Part shown: positions 1 to 8,422 of the stretch, one piece after another
Layout: each line of letters starts with the position of its first letter
Numbering within the stretch: the first letter of the stretch is position 1
Assembly (NCBI RefSeq): GCF_019654975.1
Contig: NZ_BPEW01000034.1
Span: 1-45,864 of the forward strand
DNA length: 45,864 bases
Origin: Shewanella sp. c952
GTDB taxonomy: Bacteria > Pseudomonadota > Gammaproteobacteria > Enterobacterales > Shewanellaceae
Direction of reading: 5' to 3'
Made by a program: the position numbers and the translations under genes
Notes under the pieces: model-generated
Seen by the model: the letters and a program-made list of their open reading frames with translations, nothing else
Databases searched by the model: none
What the model was told of the DNA's origin: nothing

Positions 1-65
1 GACACAAGGGATTTAAAATCCCTCGCTTAATAGGCGTGCCGGTTCAAGTCCGGCCTCGGGTACCA
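1..65 (+). tRNA. tRNA-Leu (anticodon UAA), 5' end outside window
   Basis: The 3' two thirds of a tRNA are visible. The anticodon stem AGGGA/TCCCT closes the seven-base loop TTTAAAA, which gives anticodon TAA. A long variable arm typical of leucine tRNA follows, then a T arm (GCCGG/CCGGC around TTCAAGT), the 3' acceptor strand and an encoded CCA ending at base 65. The acceptor 5' strand and most of the D arm lie before the window. A terminator hairpin follows within 30 bp, so this is the end of its transcript. Confidence 0.93.
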
Positions 66-91
66 AACATTCTCGCAAGAGAATTACAATA

Positions 92-118
92 AGCCTCAAC
101 GAAAGTTGGGGCTTTTTT
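92..118 (+). terminator. Rho-independent terminator of the tRNA-Leu transcript
   Basis: A 9-bp stem AGCCTCAAC/GTTGGGGCT (one G-T pair) with a GAAA tetraloop is followed directly by a run of T. It lies 26 bp after the tRNA 3' end. Confidence 0.88.
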
Positions 119-128
119 GTATCTTAAA

Positions 129-157
129 TTGACACTCCTTTAGTTTTTCCTTAATTA
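129..157 (+). promoter_or_regulatory. possible sigma70 promoter of the pilin-like gene
   Basis: A perfect -35 hexamer TTGACA (129-134) lies 17 bp before a weak AT-rich -10 candidate (152-157, or 151-156 at 16 bp). This would give a leader of about 75 nt before the pilin ribosome binding site. The -10 match is poor, so the call rests mainly on the -35 and on position. Confidence 0.35.
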
Positions 158-237
158 GATCGGTGGACTAGATGTTGCGTGACATCAAGCAGTCACCTAT
201 GTATGTTACGTCCAAATCTATATCTAAAGGTCAAAAC

Positions 238-817
238 ATGAAGCCTATTTAAAGGGTTTACTCTTATTGAGCTAGTTACTGTAATTACCATACTGGGGAT
301 TATCGCAATAGTCGCTATGCCGAGGTTTGTAAGCTTGGGTCAAGATGCCCATGATTCCGTTGCCCGTAATGTGTTTGCTAGCTTTAGCACATCTGTGAGC
401 CTTTACCATAGTTGTTGGGCGGCTTTTGGCGCTAATGGCTACCAAGTTGATTTAACTTGTTACGGTGCTGGAGATGTTGACTCTACGACGACTGGTTATC
501 CTTTAGGTAAAGACACAAGTAGCAGTGCAAATGGTACTAAACTTCAAGGTGACTACTGTAAACAAGTTTGGCAAGGACTGTTAGCTAACAACGACTACAA
601 GCTTGCAATGCATTCAAATGCAGCCTTTGAAGGTAATAATGATATTGTTTATTGGTATTATGGCGGCGATCTGACAAACAAAGAGACCCACTGTTATTAC
701 AATTACATTGCCGATGATAGAAGTAAGGGCGCTGAAAACTGGCAACTAAAATACTTCCCAGGTACAGGTCTAACTCAGGTCTCAAGGTCAACTTTAAGTA
801 TTCAACCCGATCCATAA
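238..817 (+). pseudogene. type IV pilin-like protein, start frameshifted by one base
   Basis: The coding body has the class III prepilin signature: KGFTLIELV, cleaved after the Gly, then a hydrophobic helix, in the frame that reads AAA at 251. That frame has a TGA at 239 and no good start before the Met at 317, which is already inside the helix. In another frame an ATG at 238 has a good Shine-Dalgarno (AAAGG at 226-230, 7-nt spacer) but stops after four codons (ATG AAG CCT ATT TAA). Removing one T from 248-250 would give MKPIKGFTLIELV, a normal prepilin start. The mature part is about 180 residues and has several cysteines (CW, TCY, DYCK, HCYY). It resembles MSHA-type or other minor pilins of Shewanella. 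Either the gene is inactivated, or the extra T is a sequencing error. Which pilin it is remains unclear, and no pilus assembly genes are nearby. Confidence 0.7.
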
Positions 818-983
818 TAAAAAGATGTCGGTTAATGTTTTATCTTTTTTACCATTAACTAGTTGATTCAGCAATATTGACCTAGTTTAAGACATTGTCT
901 TAGTCGCTTTATGCTGTCTACTGTCATATACAAAGCACATTTATTTGCCATACTTAAAAGGTGTATTCTTTTTTGGTGTGTCA

Positions 984-2378
984 ATGCGCTTTTTTAGTCT
1001 TAGCTTGTTTATCTATTTTGTATTGATGAGTGCTACTGCTCTCGCGGACGAGAGATTGAGTGCAGCAAACAACATGTTGTTAAAGCAACTCAAATTAATT
1101 GCCATTGTTGAACCTGATACTGAGTATCAACAGCACATTACGGCGTTGAATACTACAGTCGTAAGTAAAGAGCAACTACAGGTTATAGAAGCAGACATTG
1201 TTAATTTTTGGACACGTCATCACATTGAAACCCGCAAGATTGCAACCTCTCAAGTTAAGGATCCACTTGTTCGAGCAATGTCTCTAGAGCCTAGGATCAA
1301 CAACTATTTACAATTACAAAATCGGATATCGCACCTGCAGTGGCTTGCTAAACAATATCAATGGAAATTAATACGTATTGAAGGATTAGTAAGGCCGGGT
1401 ATGAAGAGTGCTTCTCTTTCCCTAATAGCACAACGTTTGTCTTTGCTTGGGGACGGCGCAGCTAGCTCTATTGATGCAGATATTTTCGATGATAACTTAG
1501 TTAATGCCGTTAAACGTTTTCAACGTCGTCATGGCTTAAGCGCTGATGGAATTTTAGGCCCAGAAACAATGAAATGGCTGAATATTACTCCTTCAGAGCG
1601 GGCTACTATTTTAGCGCAAAGCTTTATGCAGAAATCAGAGTTTATGTCCCAAAGAGCAGATCGCTTTTTGGTGATCAATATTCCCGCCTTTGAAATGGAA
1701 CTTATTAATAAAGGTAAAGTGGAACTCGAATCTCGGGTCATTGTTGGTAAGCCATATAGGCAAACACCGTTGTTGAGCAGTGCAATCTCTAATGTTGTTA
1801 TCAACCCAAGTTGGCGTGTGCCCAAAAAGATCCTATACAATGATTTATTGCCACAGGTACGCAAAGATGGTCATTATATCGAACAACGTGAATTTGATGT
1901 TTTTGATCGAGCCGGCAATCAAGTGTTCAAGTCACCACAGCAGTGGCGTGATTTAGCGGCAGGCCCATTTCCATTTAGATTTGTCCAGCGTCCTGGTGCT
2001 AATAATACCCTTGGGCGTTACAAATTTTACTTTCCCAATGACTTCAGTGTTTACCTGCACGACACGTCGGATCCTAATCTTTTTAATCAGAGTAATAGAG
2101 CACTATCTTCCGGTTGTATAAGAATTGAGAATGTAGAAGGTTTAGCCAACTGGATGGCTGCGAACCTAGTGAAGGACAAACAAACCTGGGTTGATAGGCA
2201 TATCGATAGAAACAAGACACAGTGGTTTGCGCTCAATTCAACATTAAACGTTCATTTAGTTTACTGGACCGCATGGATTGATAAAAATAATTTGGCTCAA
2301 TTTAGAAATGACATTTACCAAAAGCAGTCGATTAACACTGAGTCAGCGCCCTCTGTTGCACAGATCAATAGCTTATAG
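984..2378 (+). CDS. ldtD: L,D-transpeptidase, LdtD (YcbB) type
   Basis: This periplasmic enzyme should form 3-3 (meso-DAP to meso-DAP) peptidoglycan crosslinks. The chosen ATG gives a clean signal peptide (hydrophobic to residue 18, ATALA then DE, cleavage near 21). A TTG at 945 would add 13 odd residues. A peptidoglycan-binding domain spans about 150-200 (AVKRFQRRHGL, DGILGPETMKWLN). A YkuD catalytic domain spans about 226-395, with His359 in YLHD and Cys378 in SSGCIRI, the expected His...SxGCxR pair. At 464 residues it is clearly shorter than the 615-residue E. coli LdtD, mainly in the N-terminal part. The next gene is mepK, the same neighbour as ycbB-ycbK in E. coli, which supports the LdtD assignment over other YkuD proteins. 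Confidence 0.88.
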   Translation: MRFFSLSLFIYFVLMSATALADERLSAANNMLLKQLKLIAIVEPDTEYQQHITALNTTVVSKEQLQVIEADIVNFWTRHHIETRKIATSQVKDPLVRAMSLEPRINNYLQLQNRISHLQWLAKQYQWKLIRIEGLVRPGMKSASLSLIAQRLSLLGDGAASSIDADIFDDNLVNAVKRFQRRHGLSADGILGPETMKWLNITPSERATILAQSFMQKSEFMSQRADRFLVINIPAFEMELINKGKVELESRVIVGKPYRQTPLLSSAISNVVINPSWRVPKKILYNDLLPQVRKDGHYIEQREFDVFDRAGNQVFKSPQQWRDLAAGPFPFRFVQRPGANNTLGRYKFYFPNDFSVYLHDTSDPNLFNQSNRALSSGCIRIENVEGLANWMAANLVKDKQTWVDRHIDRNKTQWFALNSTLNVHLVYWTAWIDKNNLAQFRNDIYQKQSINTESAPSVAQINSL

Positions 2379-2474
2379 CTAATTTCGCGATATTTTAAAC
2401 TGAGAACTTGCATTCCTAAGACTTTAAGGCTACTTTGCCAGCCAGTTGTAGGAAAAGTAGTCAGTGGTGATCGT

Positions 2475-3023
2475 GTGACCGTAGTATGTTCTGCTCGTAG
2501 ACAGTTATTATTAGGCCTTGGTGGAGTAGCAATGTTTTCTATGCTGCCAACTAAAGCACAAGCAAGTCGTTCAACCAAAGGGGTTAGAAGTTTAGGCTTT
2601 TACAACCGTCATACAGGTGAACGCGGGCAGGGAAGCTATTGGATTGATGGTGATTACCAAAGTGATATTTTGACTGATTTTAGTCAAGTATTGCGTGATC
2701 ATCGCCAAAATGAATCTGCTCCAATGGACAAGCGTTTATTTGATTTTGCTTTTTTATTAAAACAATCCTTAAATTATGACGATGAATTACACATAATATC
2801 AGGATATCGCTCTCCAAAAACAAATCAAATGCTTGCTAAGAGAAGTAATGGTGTTGCTAAGAAAAGCTACCATATGAAAGGCATGGCTCTAGATATCGCA
2901 GTGCCAGGTGTAAAGCTTGCTGAAGTCAGAAGTGCTGCTTTAGCGCTTAAACTGGGTGGAGTCGGCTATTACCCTAACTCAGGTTTCGTGCATATCGACA
3001 CAGGACCAATTAGAAGTTGGTAA
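2475..3023 (+). CDS. mepK: murein endopeptidase MepK (YcbK, DUF882)
   Basis: A Zn-dependent peptidase of the M15-like DUF882 family. The E. coli homologue cleaves crosslinks, including the 3-3 links made by L,D-transpeptidases. It starts at GTG and has a twin-arginine-type leader (ARRQLLLGLGG followed by a hydrophobic run to TKAQA), like the E. coli protein. The catalytic region shows the conserved ISGYRS, GVAKKSYHMKG (His ligand), ALDI (Asp ligand) and GFVHIDTG (His ligand) blocks in the C-terminal half. At 182 residues it is normal in length. It lies 96 bp after ldtD, so a builder and a matching hydrolase are linked. No strong Shine-Dalgarno is evident before the GTG, so the exact start is less sure. 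Confidence 0.92.
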   Translation: MTVVCSARRQLLLGLGGVAMFSMLPTKAQASRSTKGVRSLGFYNRHTGERGQGSYWIDGDYQSDILTDFSQVLRDHRQNESAPMDKRLFDFAFLLKQSLNYDDELHIISGYRSPKTNQMLAKRSNGVAKKSYHMKGMALDIAVPGVKLAEVRSAALALKLGGVGYYPNSGFVHIDTGPIRSW

Positions 3024-3051
3024 CTAACTTTGCGTGCTGACAGATAATATT

Positions 3052-3079
3052 TTGTTTACGCGATAATGTATGTTAGTAT
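3052..3079 (+). promoter_or_regulatory. putative rplY promoter with GC-rich discriminator
   Basis: A -35-like TTGTTT (3052-3057) and a -10-like TAGTAT (3074-3079) are 16 bp apart and are followed at once by CCGCCCGC. A GC-rich stretch between -10 and start site is typical of stringently controlled ribosomal promoters. This would leave a 5' leader of about 70 nt before rplY. Seen by eye only. Confidence 0.45.
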
Positions 3080-3158
3080 CCGCCCGCTTTTAGTAAGTAA
3101 TGGTTGGTCGAAAATCGTTACTGTACATTTATATTATTTTTATTAAGTGAGTTTTATT

Positions 3159-3446
3159 ATGTCTTATACAATCGCTGCACAAATCCGCACTGAAATAGGG
3201 AAAGGTTCGAGCCGCCGCCTACGTCATGCTAACAAAGTTCCTGCTGTTATCTATGGTCCAGGTAAAGAAGCTATCTCTATTGTTTTCGATCATAAAGATA
3301 TCATCAATATCCAAGCGAACGATGAATTTTACAATACTGACCTAACTATCTCTTTAGATGGTAAAGACGTATTAGTACGCGTTCAAGACATGCAACGTCA
3401 TGCGTTCAAGCCTTTGATTGAACATATTGATTTCAAATTTGCTTAA
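3159..3446 (+). CDS. rplY: 50S ribosomal protein L25
   Basis: L25 binds the 5S rRNA loop E region in the large subunit. This is the short, single-domain form (95 residues, E. coli 94), without the CTC extension. The N-terminal pattern IRTEIGKGSSRRLRHANKVPA and the following VIYGPG are the family signature, and the end VRVQDMQRHAFKPLIEHIDF matches the L25 C-terminus. ATG 3159 is chosen because an AAGTGAG Shine-Dalgarno precedes it at a normal distance. The GTG at 3147 would lie inside that motif. It is a single-gene transcript with its own promoter candidate and terminator. Confidence 0.96.
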   Translation: MSYTIAAQIRTEIGKGSSRRLRHANKVPAVIYGPGKEAISIVFDHKDIINIQANDEFYNTDLTISLDGKDVLVRVQDMQRHAFKPLIEHIDFKFA

Positions 3447-3462
3447 ATCTTAAGTAAATTTA

Positions 3463-3489
3463 AAAAGCGCCAAATAAGGCGCTTTTTTT
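3463..3489. terminator. bidirectional terminator between rplY and spoVR
   Basis: The stem GCGCC/GGCGC is extended by A-T pairs, has a six-base loop, and is flanked by A5 on one side and T7 on the other. It can therefore end rplY on + and the prkA-yeaH-spoVR operon on -. It lies 17 bp from each stop codon. Confidence 0.88.
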
Positions 3490-3506
3490 GTGGGCTATTT
3501 TTAGGA

Positions 3507-5036
3507 TCAGATGTTAGCAGCGTTATCTAACTTTTGTTCAGGGCAGGCCGCTATTACCTTAATATCACCATTTTCACCTTGCTCTATCTTTACGTCAAAT
3601 CCCCAAAGCCGATGTATATGTTTGACAACCTCGTGGCGTGTATCTGCTAACGGGATCCTCGCATTGGGCACATATCTGAGGGTTAGCGATCTATCACCTG
3701 AGACTTCCACATTGTGAACTTGGATATTGGGTTCTAAGTTGGACAGGTTATATTGTTGTGACAGCTTCTCTCTGATCTCTTTATACCCCTGCTCGTCATG
3801 TATCGCTGATACAGCCAAGTAGTTTTTGTTATCGTCATCTAGAATTGAAAAAAGCTTGAATTGACGAATGATATTGGGAGAAAGGTACTGACTAATGAAA
3901 CTTTCATCTTTAAAATTCTCCATGGCAAAATGCAGTGTCGTTAGCCAATCACTGCCAGCAATGTCTGGGAACCAGTGTTTATCTTCCTCTGTTGGGTTTT
4001 CGCATATACGGCGTATATCAATAAACATATTAAAACCGAGTGCGTAAGGGTTTATGCCGCTATAGTGTGGACTGTTATAACTTGGCTGAGCGACAACGCC
4101 GGTGTGGCTTTGCAAAAATTCTAACATGAAGCGGTCTGTCACTAATCCCTCATCGTAGAGATGATTTAAAATTGTATAGTGCCAAAAAGTAGCCCATCCT
4201 TCATTCATTACCTGGGTTTGCTTTTGTGGGTAAAAATACTGCCCCATCTTTCTTACAATACGAACTATTTCTCGTTGCCAAGGTTCTAGAAGGGGAGCAT
4301 TTTTCTCAATAAAGTACAGAATGTTCTCTTGGGGCTCTGCCGGAAAGCGTTGCGCTTGAGCTTTCTGCTCTTCATGAGGTGCTACAGGCACGGTACGCCA
4401 TAGATCATTAACCTGACTTTGAAGATATGCTTCACGGTCTTTCTGGCGCATTTTCTCCTCTTTGAAAGAGATCTCACTAGGCCGTTTGTATCTATCGACT
4501 CCAAAGCTCATTAGTGCATGGCATGAGTCAATGACACTTTCTACTCTTTCAATTCCATGTTTTTCCTCGCAATCACTAATATAGTTTCTAGCAAATACCA
4601 GATAATCAATAATAGAACTAGCGTCAGTCCAAGTCTTAAATAAATAGTTACCTTTGAAAAAACTATTATGGCCGAAACTTGCATGCGCCATTACTAGCGC
4701 TTGCATCGTTATGGTGTTTTCCTCCATTAGGTATGCAATACAAGGGTCTGAATTGATGACTATTTCATAGGCTAAGCCCATTTGTCCTCTTTTATAGCCT
4801 TGCTCAGTCTCGATAAATCTCTTGCCAAAGGACCAATGAGTGTAGCCAATAGGCATACCTATACCAGCATAGGCATCCATCATCTGTTCAGCGGTAATAA
4901 CCTCAATTTGATTTGGGTAGGCATCCAATCGGTAGTGGTTTGCTACGCGTTCAATCTCTGTTAAATAGGTCTGTAGCAACTCGAAATTCCAATCGGGACC
5001 ATCGTCTAATGGTGTTCTTTTTTTTGTGTTGTCCAT
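3507..5036 (-). CDS. ycgB: SpoVR/YcgB family protein
   Basis: A full-length (509 aa) member of the SpoVR family, named after a Bacillus protein needed for spore cortex formation; E. coli YcgB is the enteric member. Its biochemical role is not established. Conserved family blocks are visible: DWNFELLQTY near the start, PIGYTHWSFGKRF, AYEIVINSDP, MAHASFGHNSFFKGN with several histidines, and MNEGWATFWHY, which looks like a His/Glu metal-type motif. It is soluble, with no signal peptide. It is the last gene of a three-gene operon after prkA and yeaH, 8 bp behind yeaH, with Shine-Dalgarno AGGGGGTG. In E. coli ycgB is at a separate locus but belongs to the same general stress regulon, so linkage here supports one pathway. 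Confidence 0.93.
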   Translation of the reverse strand: MDNTKKRTPLDDGPDWNFELLQTYLTEIERVANHYRLDAYPNQIEVITAEQMMDAYAGIGMPIGYTHWSFGKRFIETEQGYKRGQMGLAYEIVINSDPCIAYLMEENTITMQALVMAHASFGHNSFFKGNYLFKTWTDASSIIDYLVFARNYISDCEEKHGIERVESVIDSCHALMSFGVDRYKRPSEISFKEEKMRQKDREAYLQSQVNDLWRTVPVAPHEEQKAQAQRFPAEPQENILYFIEKNAPLLEPWQREIVRIVRKMGQYFYPQKQTQVMNEGWATFWHYTILNHLYDEGLVTDRFMLEFLQSHTGVVAQPSYNSPHYSGINPYALGFNMFIDIRRICENPTEEDKHWFPDIAGSDWLTTLHFAMENFKDESFISQYLSPNIIRQFKLFSILDDDNKNYLAVSAIHDEQGYKEIREKLSQQYNLSNLEPNIQVHNVEVSGDRSLTLRYVPNARIPLADTRHEVVKHIHRLWGFDVKIEQGENGDIKVIAACPEQKLDNAANI

Positions 5037-5044
5037 AGCACCCC

Positions 5045-6313
5045 CTAAACAGCCTGTTTCTTGAACAATTCTCTAAATACAGGATAAATATCCTCTGCTT
5101 GCTTTATATGTTGCACAGCGATGTTATCGTGAGATTTCTGTAGGGTTTCGTACTCTCGCCACAGTGTTTGATGCGCTCTGTTGGTGATTTCGATATAACT
5201 GAAGTACCTGACTACTGGCAGCAATTTTTTTTCCAATATTTGATGGCAAGATGGAGAGTCGTCGGCCCAATTGTCACCATCAGAAGCCTGTGCTGCATAG
5301 ATATTCCATTCATTTTCAGGGTAACGCTTCTGTTGGATCTCGTGCATTAATTTCAATGCGCTAGACACAATTGTTCCCCCCGTTTCTTGGGAATAGAAGA
5401 ATTCGTGTTCGTCGACCTCTTTAGCTTGGGTGTGATGGCGGATGTAAACAACTTCTAGGTTTTTATAGGTTCTTGTTAAAAATAAATAAAGCAAAATGTA
5501 GAAACGCTTAGCCATGTCTTTTGTCGCCTGATCCATCGATCCTGAAACATCCATGAGGCAAAACATGACAGCCTGACTGGAGGGGACTTCGCGTTTAGCA
5601 TAGTTGTTATAGCGTAAATCAAAGGTATCAATGAAAGGCACCTTCTTGATCCTACGTTGTAAATCATCTATTTCTGCTTTTAAAACTAAAATGCGTTCTG
5701 CGTTAGAGCCTGCTTTACTTTCAAGTTCTTCAAGTTCTTGTTGCAGTTCATTTAGGGTACGCTTCTTGGTGGATGTCATCGCCATACGACGTGCGATTGA
5801 CGAGCGTAGTGAACGTACTATATTAATATTTGCGGGAACGCCGTCATTGGTAAAACCTGCCCGATAAACCTGATACTCAACAAGCTTATTAAGTCGGTTA
5901 TTTTGAAGGTTAGGCAGCTCCAGATCTTCAAATAACAGTTCTAAGTATTCATCTTTAGAGATCTGAAATACGAAATCATCGTTGCCTTCTCCTGAATCAG
6001 AGGCTTCACCTTGTCCTGCTCCTTGGCCGTTACCTGAAGGCGGTCTTTCTATTTGGTCACCACGACTAAATTGGTCGTTTCCTGGGTGAACCCTGTCACG
6101 AACGCCCCCACTTCCCTGATGGAATGTCGGCTCACTAATATCCCGTGTGGGAATGCTTATCTTCTCACCTTTGTCTACGTCAGTAACACTACGATGTGTT
6201 ACAGCGTCACTTACCGCTTTCTTTATCTGTTTTTTATAGCGATTAATAAATCGCTGTCTATTGACGGTACTTTTACCCTTAGCGTTAAGTCTTCTATCAA
6301 TGAAATTTGCCAT
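5045..6313 (-). CDS. yeaH: YeaH/YhbH family protein, VWA-like (DUF444)
   Basis: A cytoplasmic protein of the DUF444 family, partner of the PrkA kinase in stress and nitrogen starvation responses of E. coli. About 422 residues, close to E. coli YeaH over its whole length. Features in order: basic N-terminus (FIDRRLNAKGKS), a Gly/Gln-rich linker near 93-112, a predicted coiled coil around 184-224, and a von Willebrand A-like domain beginning FCLMDVSGSM with the MIDAS DxSxS at Asp255, followed by VYIRHHTQAKEVDE. The start is the ATG at 6313, which has a perfect AGGAGGTG five bases upstream. The GTG at 6319 is part of that Shine-Dalgarno. It lies between prkA and spoVR. Confidence 0.93.
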   Translation of the reverse strand: MANFIDRRLNAKGKSTVNRQRFINRYKKQIKKAVSDAVTHRSVTDVDKGEKISIPTRDISEPTFHQGSGGVRDRVHPGNDQFSRGDQIERPPSGNGQGAGQGEASDSGEGNDDFVFQISKDEYLELLFEDLELPNLQNNRLNKLVEYQVYRAGFTNDGVPANINIVRSLRSSIARRMAMTSTKKRTLNELQQELEELESKAGSNAERILVLKAEIDDLQRRIKKVPFIDTFDLRYNNYAKREVPSSQAVMFCLMDVSGSMDQATKDMAKRFYILLYLFLTRTYKNLEVVYIRHHTQAKEVDEHEFFYSQETGGTIVSSALKLMHEIQQKRYPENEWNIYAAQASDGDNWADDSPSCHQILEKKLLPVVRYFSYIEITNRAHQTLWREYETLQKSHDNIAVQHIKQAEDIYPVFRELFKKQAV

Positions 6314-6332
6314 GCGCACCTCCTAACCAGAC

Positions 6333-6355
6333 AAAGGGGAGTTTGTCTCCCCTTT
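6333..6355. other. intercistronic hairpin between prkA and yeaH
   Basis: AAAGGGGAG and CTCCCCTTT form a 9-bp perfect stem around TTTGT in the 55-bp gap between the prkA stop and the yeaH start. On the coding (-) strand only three T follow, so it is a poor terminator. It could protect the prkA message end or lower yeaH-spoVR expression. Confidence 0.65.
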
Positions 6356-6368
6356 TATTGTGGCTTTT

Positions 6369-8303
6369 CTAAGAAGACTTTCTAACTCTCAGATACCACT
6401 CTGATAGCAGTCTTACTTGCTTTTGGGTATAGCCTTTCTCCATCATTCTATTGACAAAATCATCATGCTTACGCTGATCATCAGTGGATGTTTTGCCATT
6501 AAAGGAGATTACTGGTAGTAGATCTTCAGTATTAGAGAACATTTTCTTCTCTATTACCGTTCTTAGTTTTTCATAACTTGTCCACAGAGGATTTGTGCCT
6601 TCATTATTAGCTCTTGCCCTAAGAACAAAGTTAACTATTTCATTTCTAAAATCTTTTGGGTTACTTATACCTGCTGGCTTTTCTATTTTTTCTAGCTCGG
6701 CATTAAGCGCTGCTCTATCAAATAATTGACCAGTTTCAGGATCTCTATATTCTTGATCCTGAATCCAAAAATCAGCATAGGTAACATATCTATCGAAAAT
6801 GTTTTGTCCATATTCCGAGTAAGATTCTAGATAGGCTGTTTGAATTTCTTTGCCGATAAATTCAACATATTTAGGAATAAGATAGCCTTTTAAAAATTCT
6901 AAATAGCGCTCGGCAGTTTCAGTTGGAAACTGTTCCTGCTCGATTTGGCGTTCCAATACATAGAAAAGATGTACTGGATTTGCTGCAATTTCCGTATGGT
7001 CAAAATTGAATACTTTGGATAAGATTTTGAATGCAAAGCGGGTAGATAATCCCAGCATACCCTCATCAACGCCAGCATAGTCACGATACTCTTGGTAAGA
7101 TTTTGCCTTAGGATCAGTATCCTTTAGGCTTTCACCATCATAAACACGCATTTTTGAATAGATTGAGGAGTTCTCTGGCGCGATGACTCGTGAGAGAACG
7201 CTGAATTGCGCTAAGGTTTCTAGTGTACCTGGAGCACAAGGTGTATTGGCCAGTTCTGAGTTTGTGAGGAGCTTTTCGTAAATTCGCACCTCTTCAGATA
7301 GACGTAAACAATAGGGGACTTTTACGATATAAACACGGTCTAAAAATGCTTCATTGGTTTTGTTGTTTCTAAAGGTTGTCCATTCTGACTCATTAGAGTG
7401 AGCCAAAATAATACCGCCAAAGGGAAGGGCGGAAAGCCCCTCTGTGCCGTTAAAGTTACCTTCTTGAGTCGCTGTTAACAGCGGGTGAAGGACTTTTATT
7501 GGCGCCTTAAACATCTCTACAAACTCCATAATCCCTTGGTTTGCCCGACACAGTGCGCCTGAGTAAGAGTATGCATCTGCGTCATTTTGCGCAAAATGTT
7601 CTAATTGCCTGATATCTACTTTCCCGACTAACGATGAAATGTCTTGGTTGTTTTCATCTCCGGGTTCGGTTTTAGCGATGGCAAGTTGGTCTAGAATAGA
7701 GGGGTAAACTTTAACGACTTTAAATTTAGATATGTCTCCACCAAATTCATGTAGTCGTTTTACTGCCCACGGTGACATAATACTTTTTAAGTAACGCTTC
7801 GGAATGCCATACTCTTGTTTCAAGATCTCGCCATCTTCTTCTAGATTAAATAGACAGAAAGGATGGTCGTTTACAGGGCTGCGAACACCGTCGGCAGTGA
7901 GTACATAAATAGGTACATTTTGCATCAAAGCTTTCAGCTTTTCAGCCAAAGATGATTTACCACCACCAACTGGGCCTAACAAATAGAGGATTTGCTTAGA
8001 CTCTTCTAACCCTTGGGCTGAATGCTTTAAATAAGCGACAATTTGCTCAATCGCATCTTCCATACCGTAAAAGTCTTTAAAAGCTGGGTATCGCGAAATT
8101 AGTCGATTAGAAAACAGTCTACTTAAGATAGGATCTTTCGAAGTATCAACGAGTTCGGGCTCTCCTATTGCAATTAAAAGCCGCTCAGCTGCTGACGCAA
8201 AGGAGCTACGGTCCTCTTTACAAATGCTTAGAAACTCTTCTAATGAATACTCTTCATCTAGCTTTTTTTCATAGCGTTGTTGGTAATGCTCGAAAATACC
8301 CAT
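6369..8303 (-). CDS. prkA: PrkA-type serine protein kinase (YeaG)
   Basis: 644 residues, the same length as E. coli YeaG and nearly collinear with it. It has an N-terminal AAA+ domain with Walker A GPVGGGKSS (Lys116), preceded by QILYLL, and a C-terminal PrkA kinase-like region. Conserved blocks include SPVNDHPFCLF, AKTEPGDENNQD, ALCRANQGIMEFVEMFKAP, LLTATQEG, and a C-terminus ending YLRVRKSS. Family knowledge: YeaG phosphorylates itself and model substrates, and is induced in stationary phase and nitrogen starvation. It is first in the operon, with Shine-Dalgarno AGGGGGTGGG, so the promoter must lie in the 400-bp gap upstream. No signal peptide or membrane segment is seen. The name yeaG would be equally valid. 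Confidence 0.95.
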   Translation of the reverse strand: MGIFEHYQQRYEKKLDEEYSLEEFLSICKEDRSSFASAAERLLIAIGEPELVDTSKDPILSRLFSNRLISRYPAFKDFYGMEDAIEQIVAYLKHSAQGLEESKQILYLLGPVGGGKSSLAEKLKALMQNVPIYVLTADGVRSPVNDHPFCLFNLEEDGEILKQEYGIPKRYLKSIMSPWAVKRLHEFGGDISKFKVVKVYPSILDQLAIAKTEPGDENNQDISSLVGKVDIRQLEHFAQNDADAYSYSGALCRANQGIMEFVEMFKAPIKVLHPLLTATQEGNFNGTEGLSALPFGGIILAHSNESEWTTFRNNKTNEAFLDRVYIVKVPYCLRLSEEVRIYEKLLTNSELANTPCAPGTLETLAQFSVLSRVIAPENSSIYSKMRVYDGESLKDTDPKAKSYQEYRDYAGVDEGMLGLSTRFAFKILSKVFNFDHTEIAANPVHLFYVLERQIEQEQFPTETAERYLEFLKGYLIPKYVEFIGKEIQTAYLESYSEYGQNIFDRYVTYADFWIQDQEYRDPETGQLFDRAALNAELEKIEKPAGISNPKDFRNEIVNFVLRARANNEGTNPLWTSYEKLRTVIEKKMFSNTEDLLPVISFNGKTSTDDQRKHDDFVNRMMEKGYTQKQVRLLSEWYLRVRKSS

Positions 8304-8422
8304 AACCCACCCCCTAAAACAACTTAAAAAGAATTAGAGGCTAATATAAACTGCCTCCTACTATTAAGGTTAGACCCTAAATTGCTTCATTGAGATAAAA
8401 AACCAAATAAAAACAACAAGAA

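Noticed and set aside
179..196. GTGAC-N8-GTCAC dyad before the pilin gene as a CRP site
   Set aside because: CRP half-sites TGTGA and TCACA need a 6-bp spacer. Here GTGA and TCAC are 10 bp apart, so the geometry is wrong.
238..256. Programmed +1 frameshift (RF2-like) at ATT TAA in the pilin start
   Set aside because: RF2 recoding needs CTT-TGA-C with an internal Shine-Dalgarno just upstream. Neither is present, so mutation or read error is more likely.
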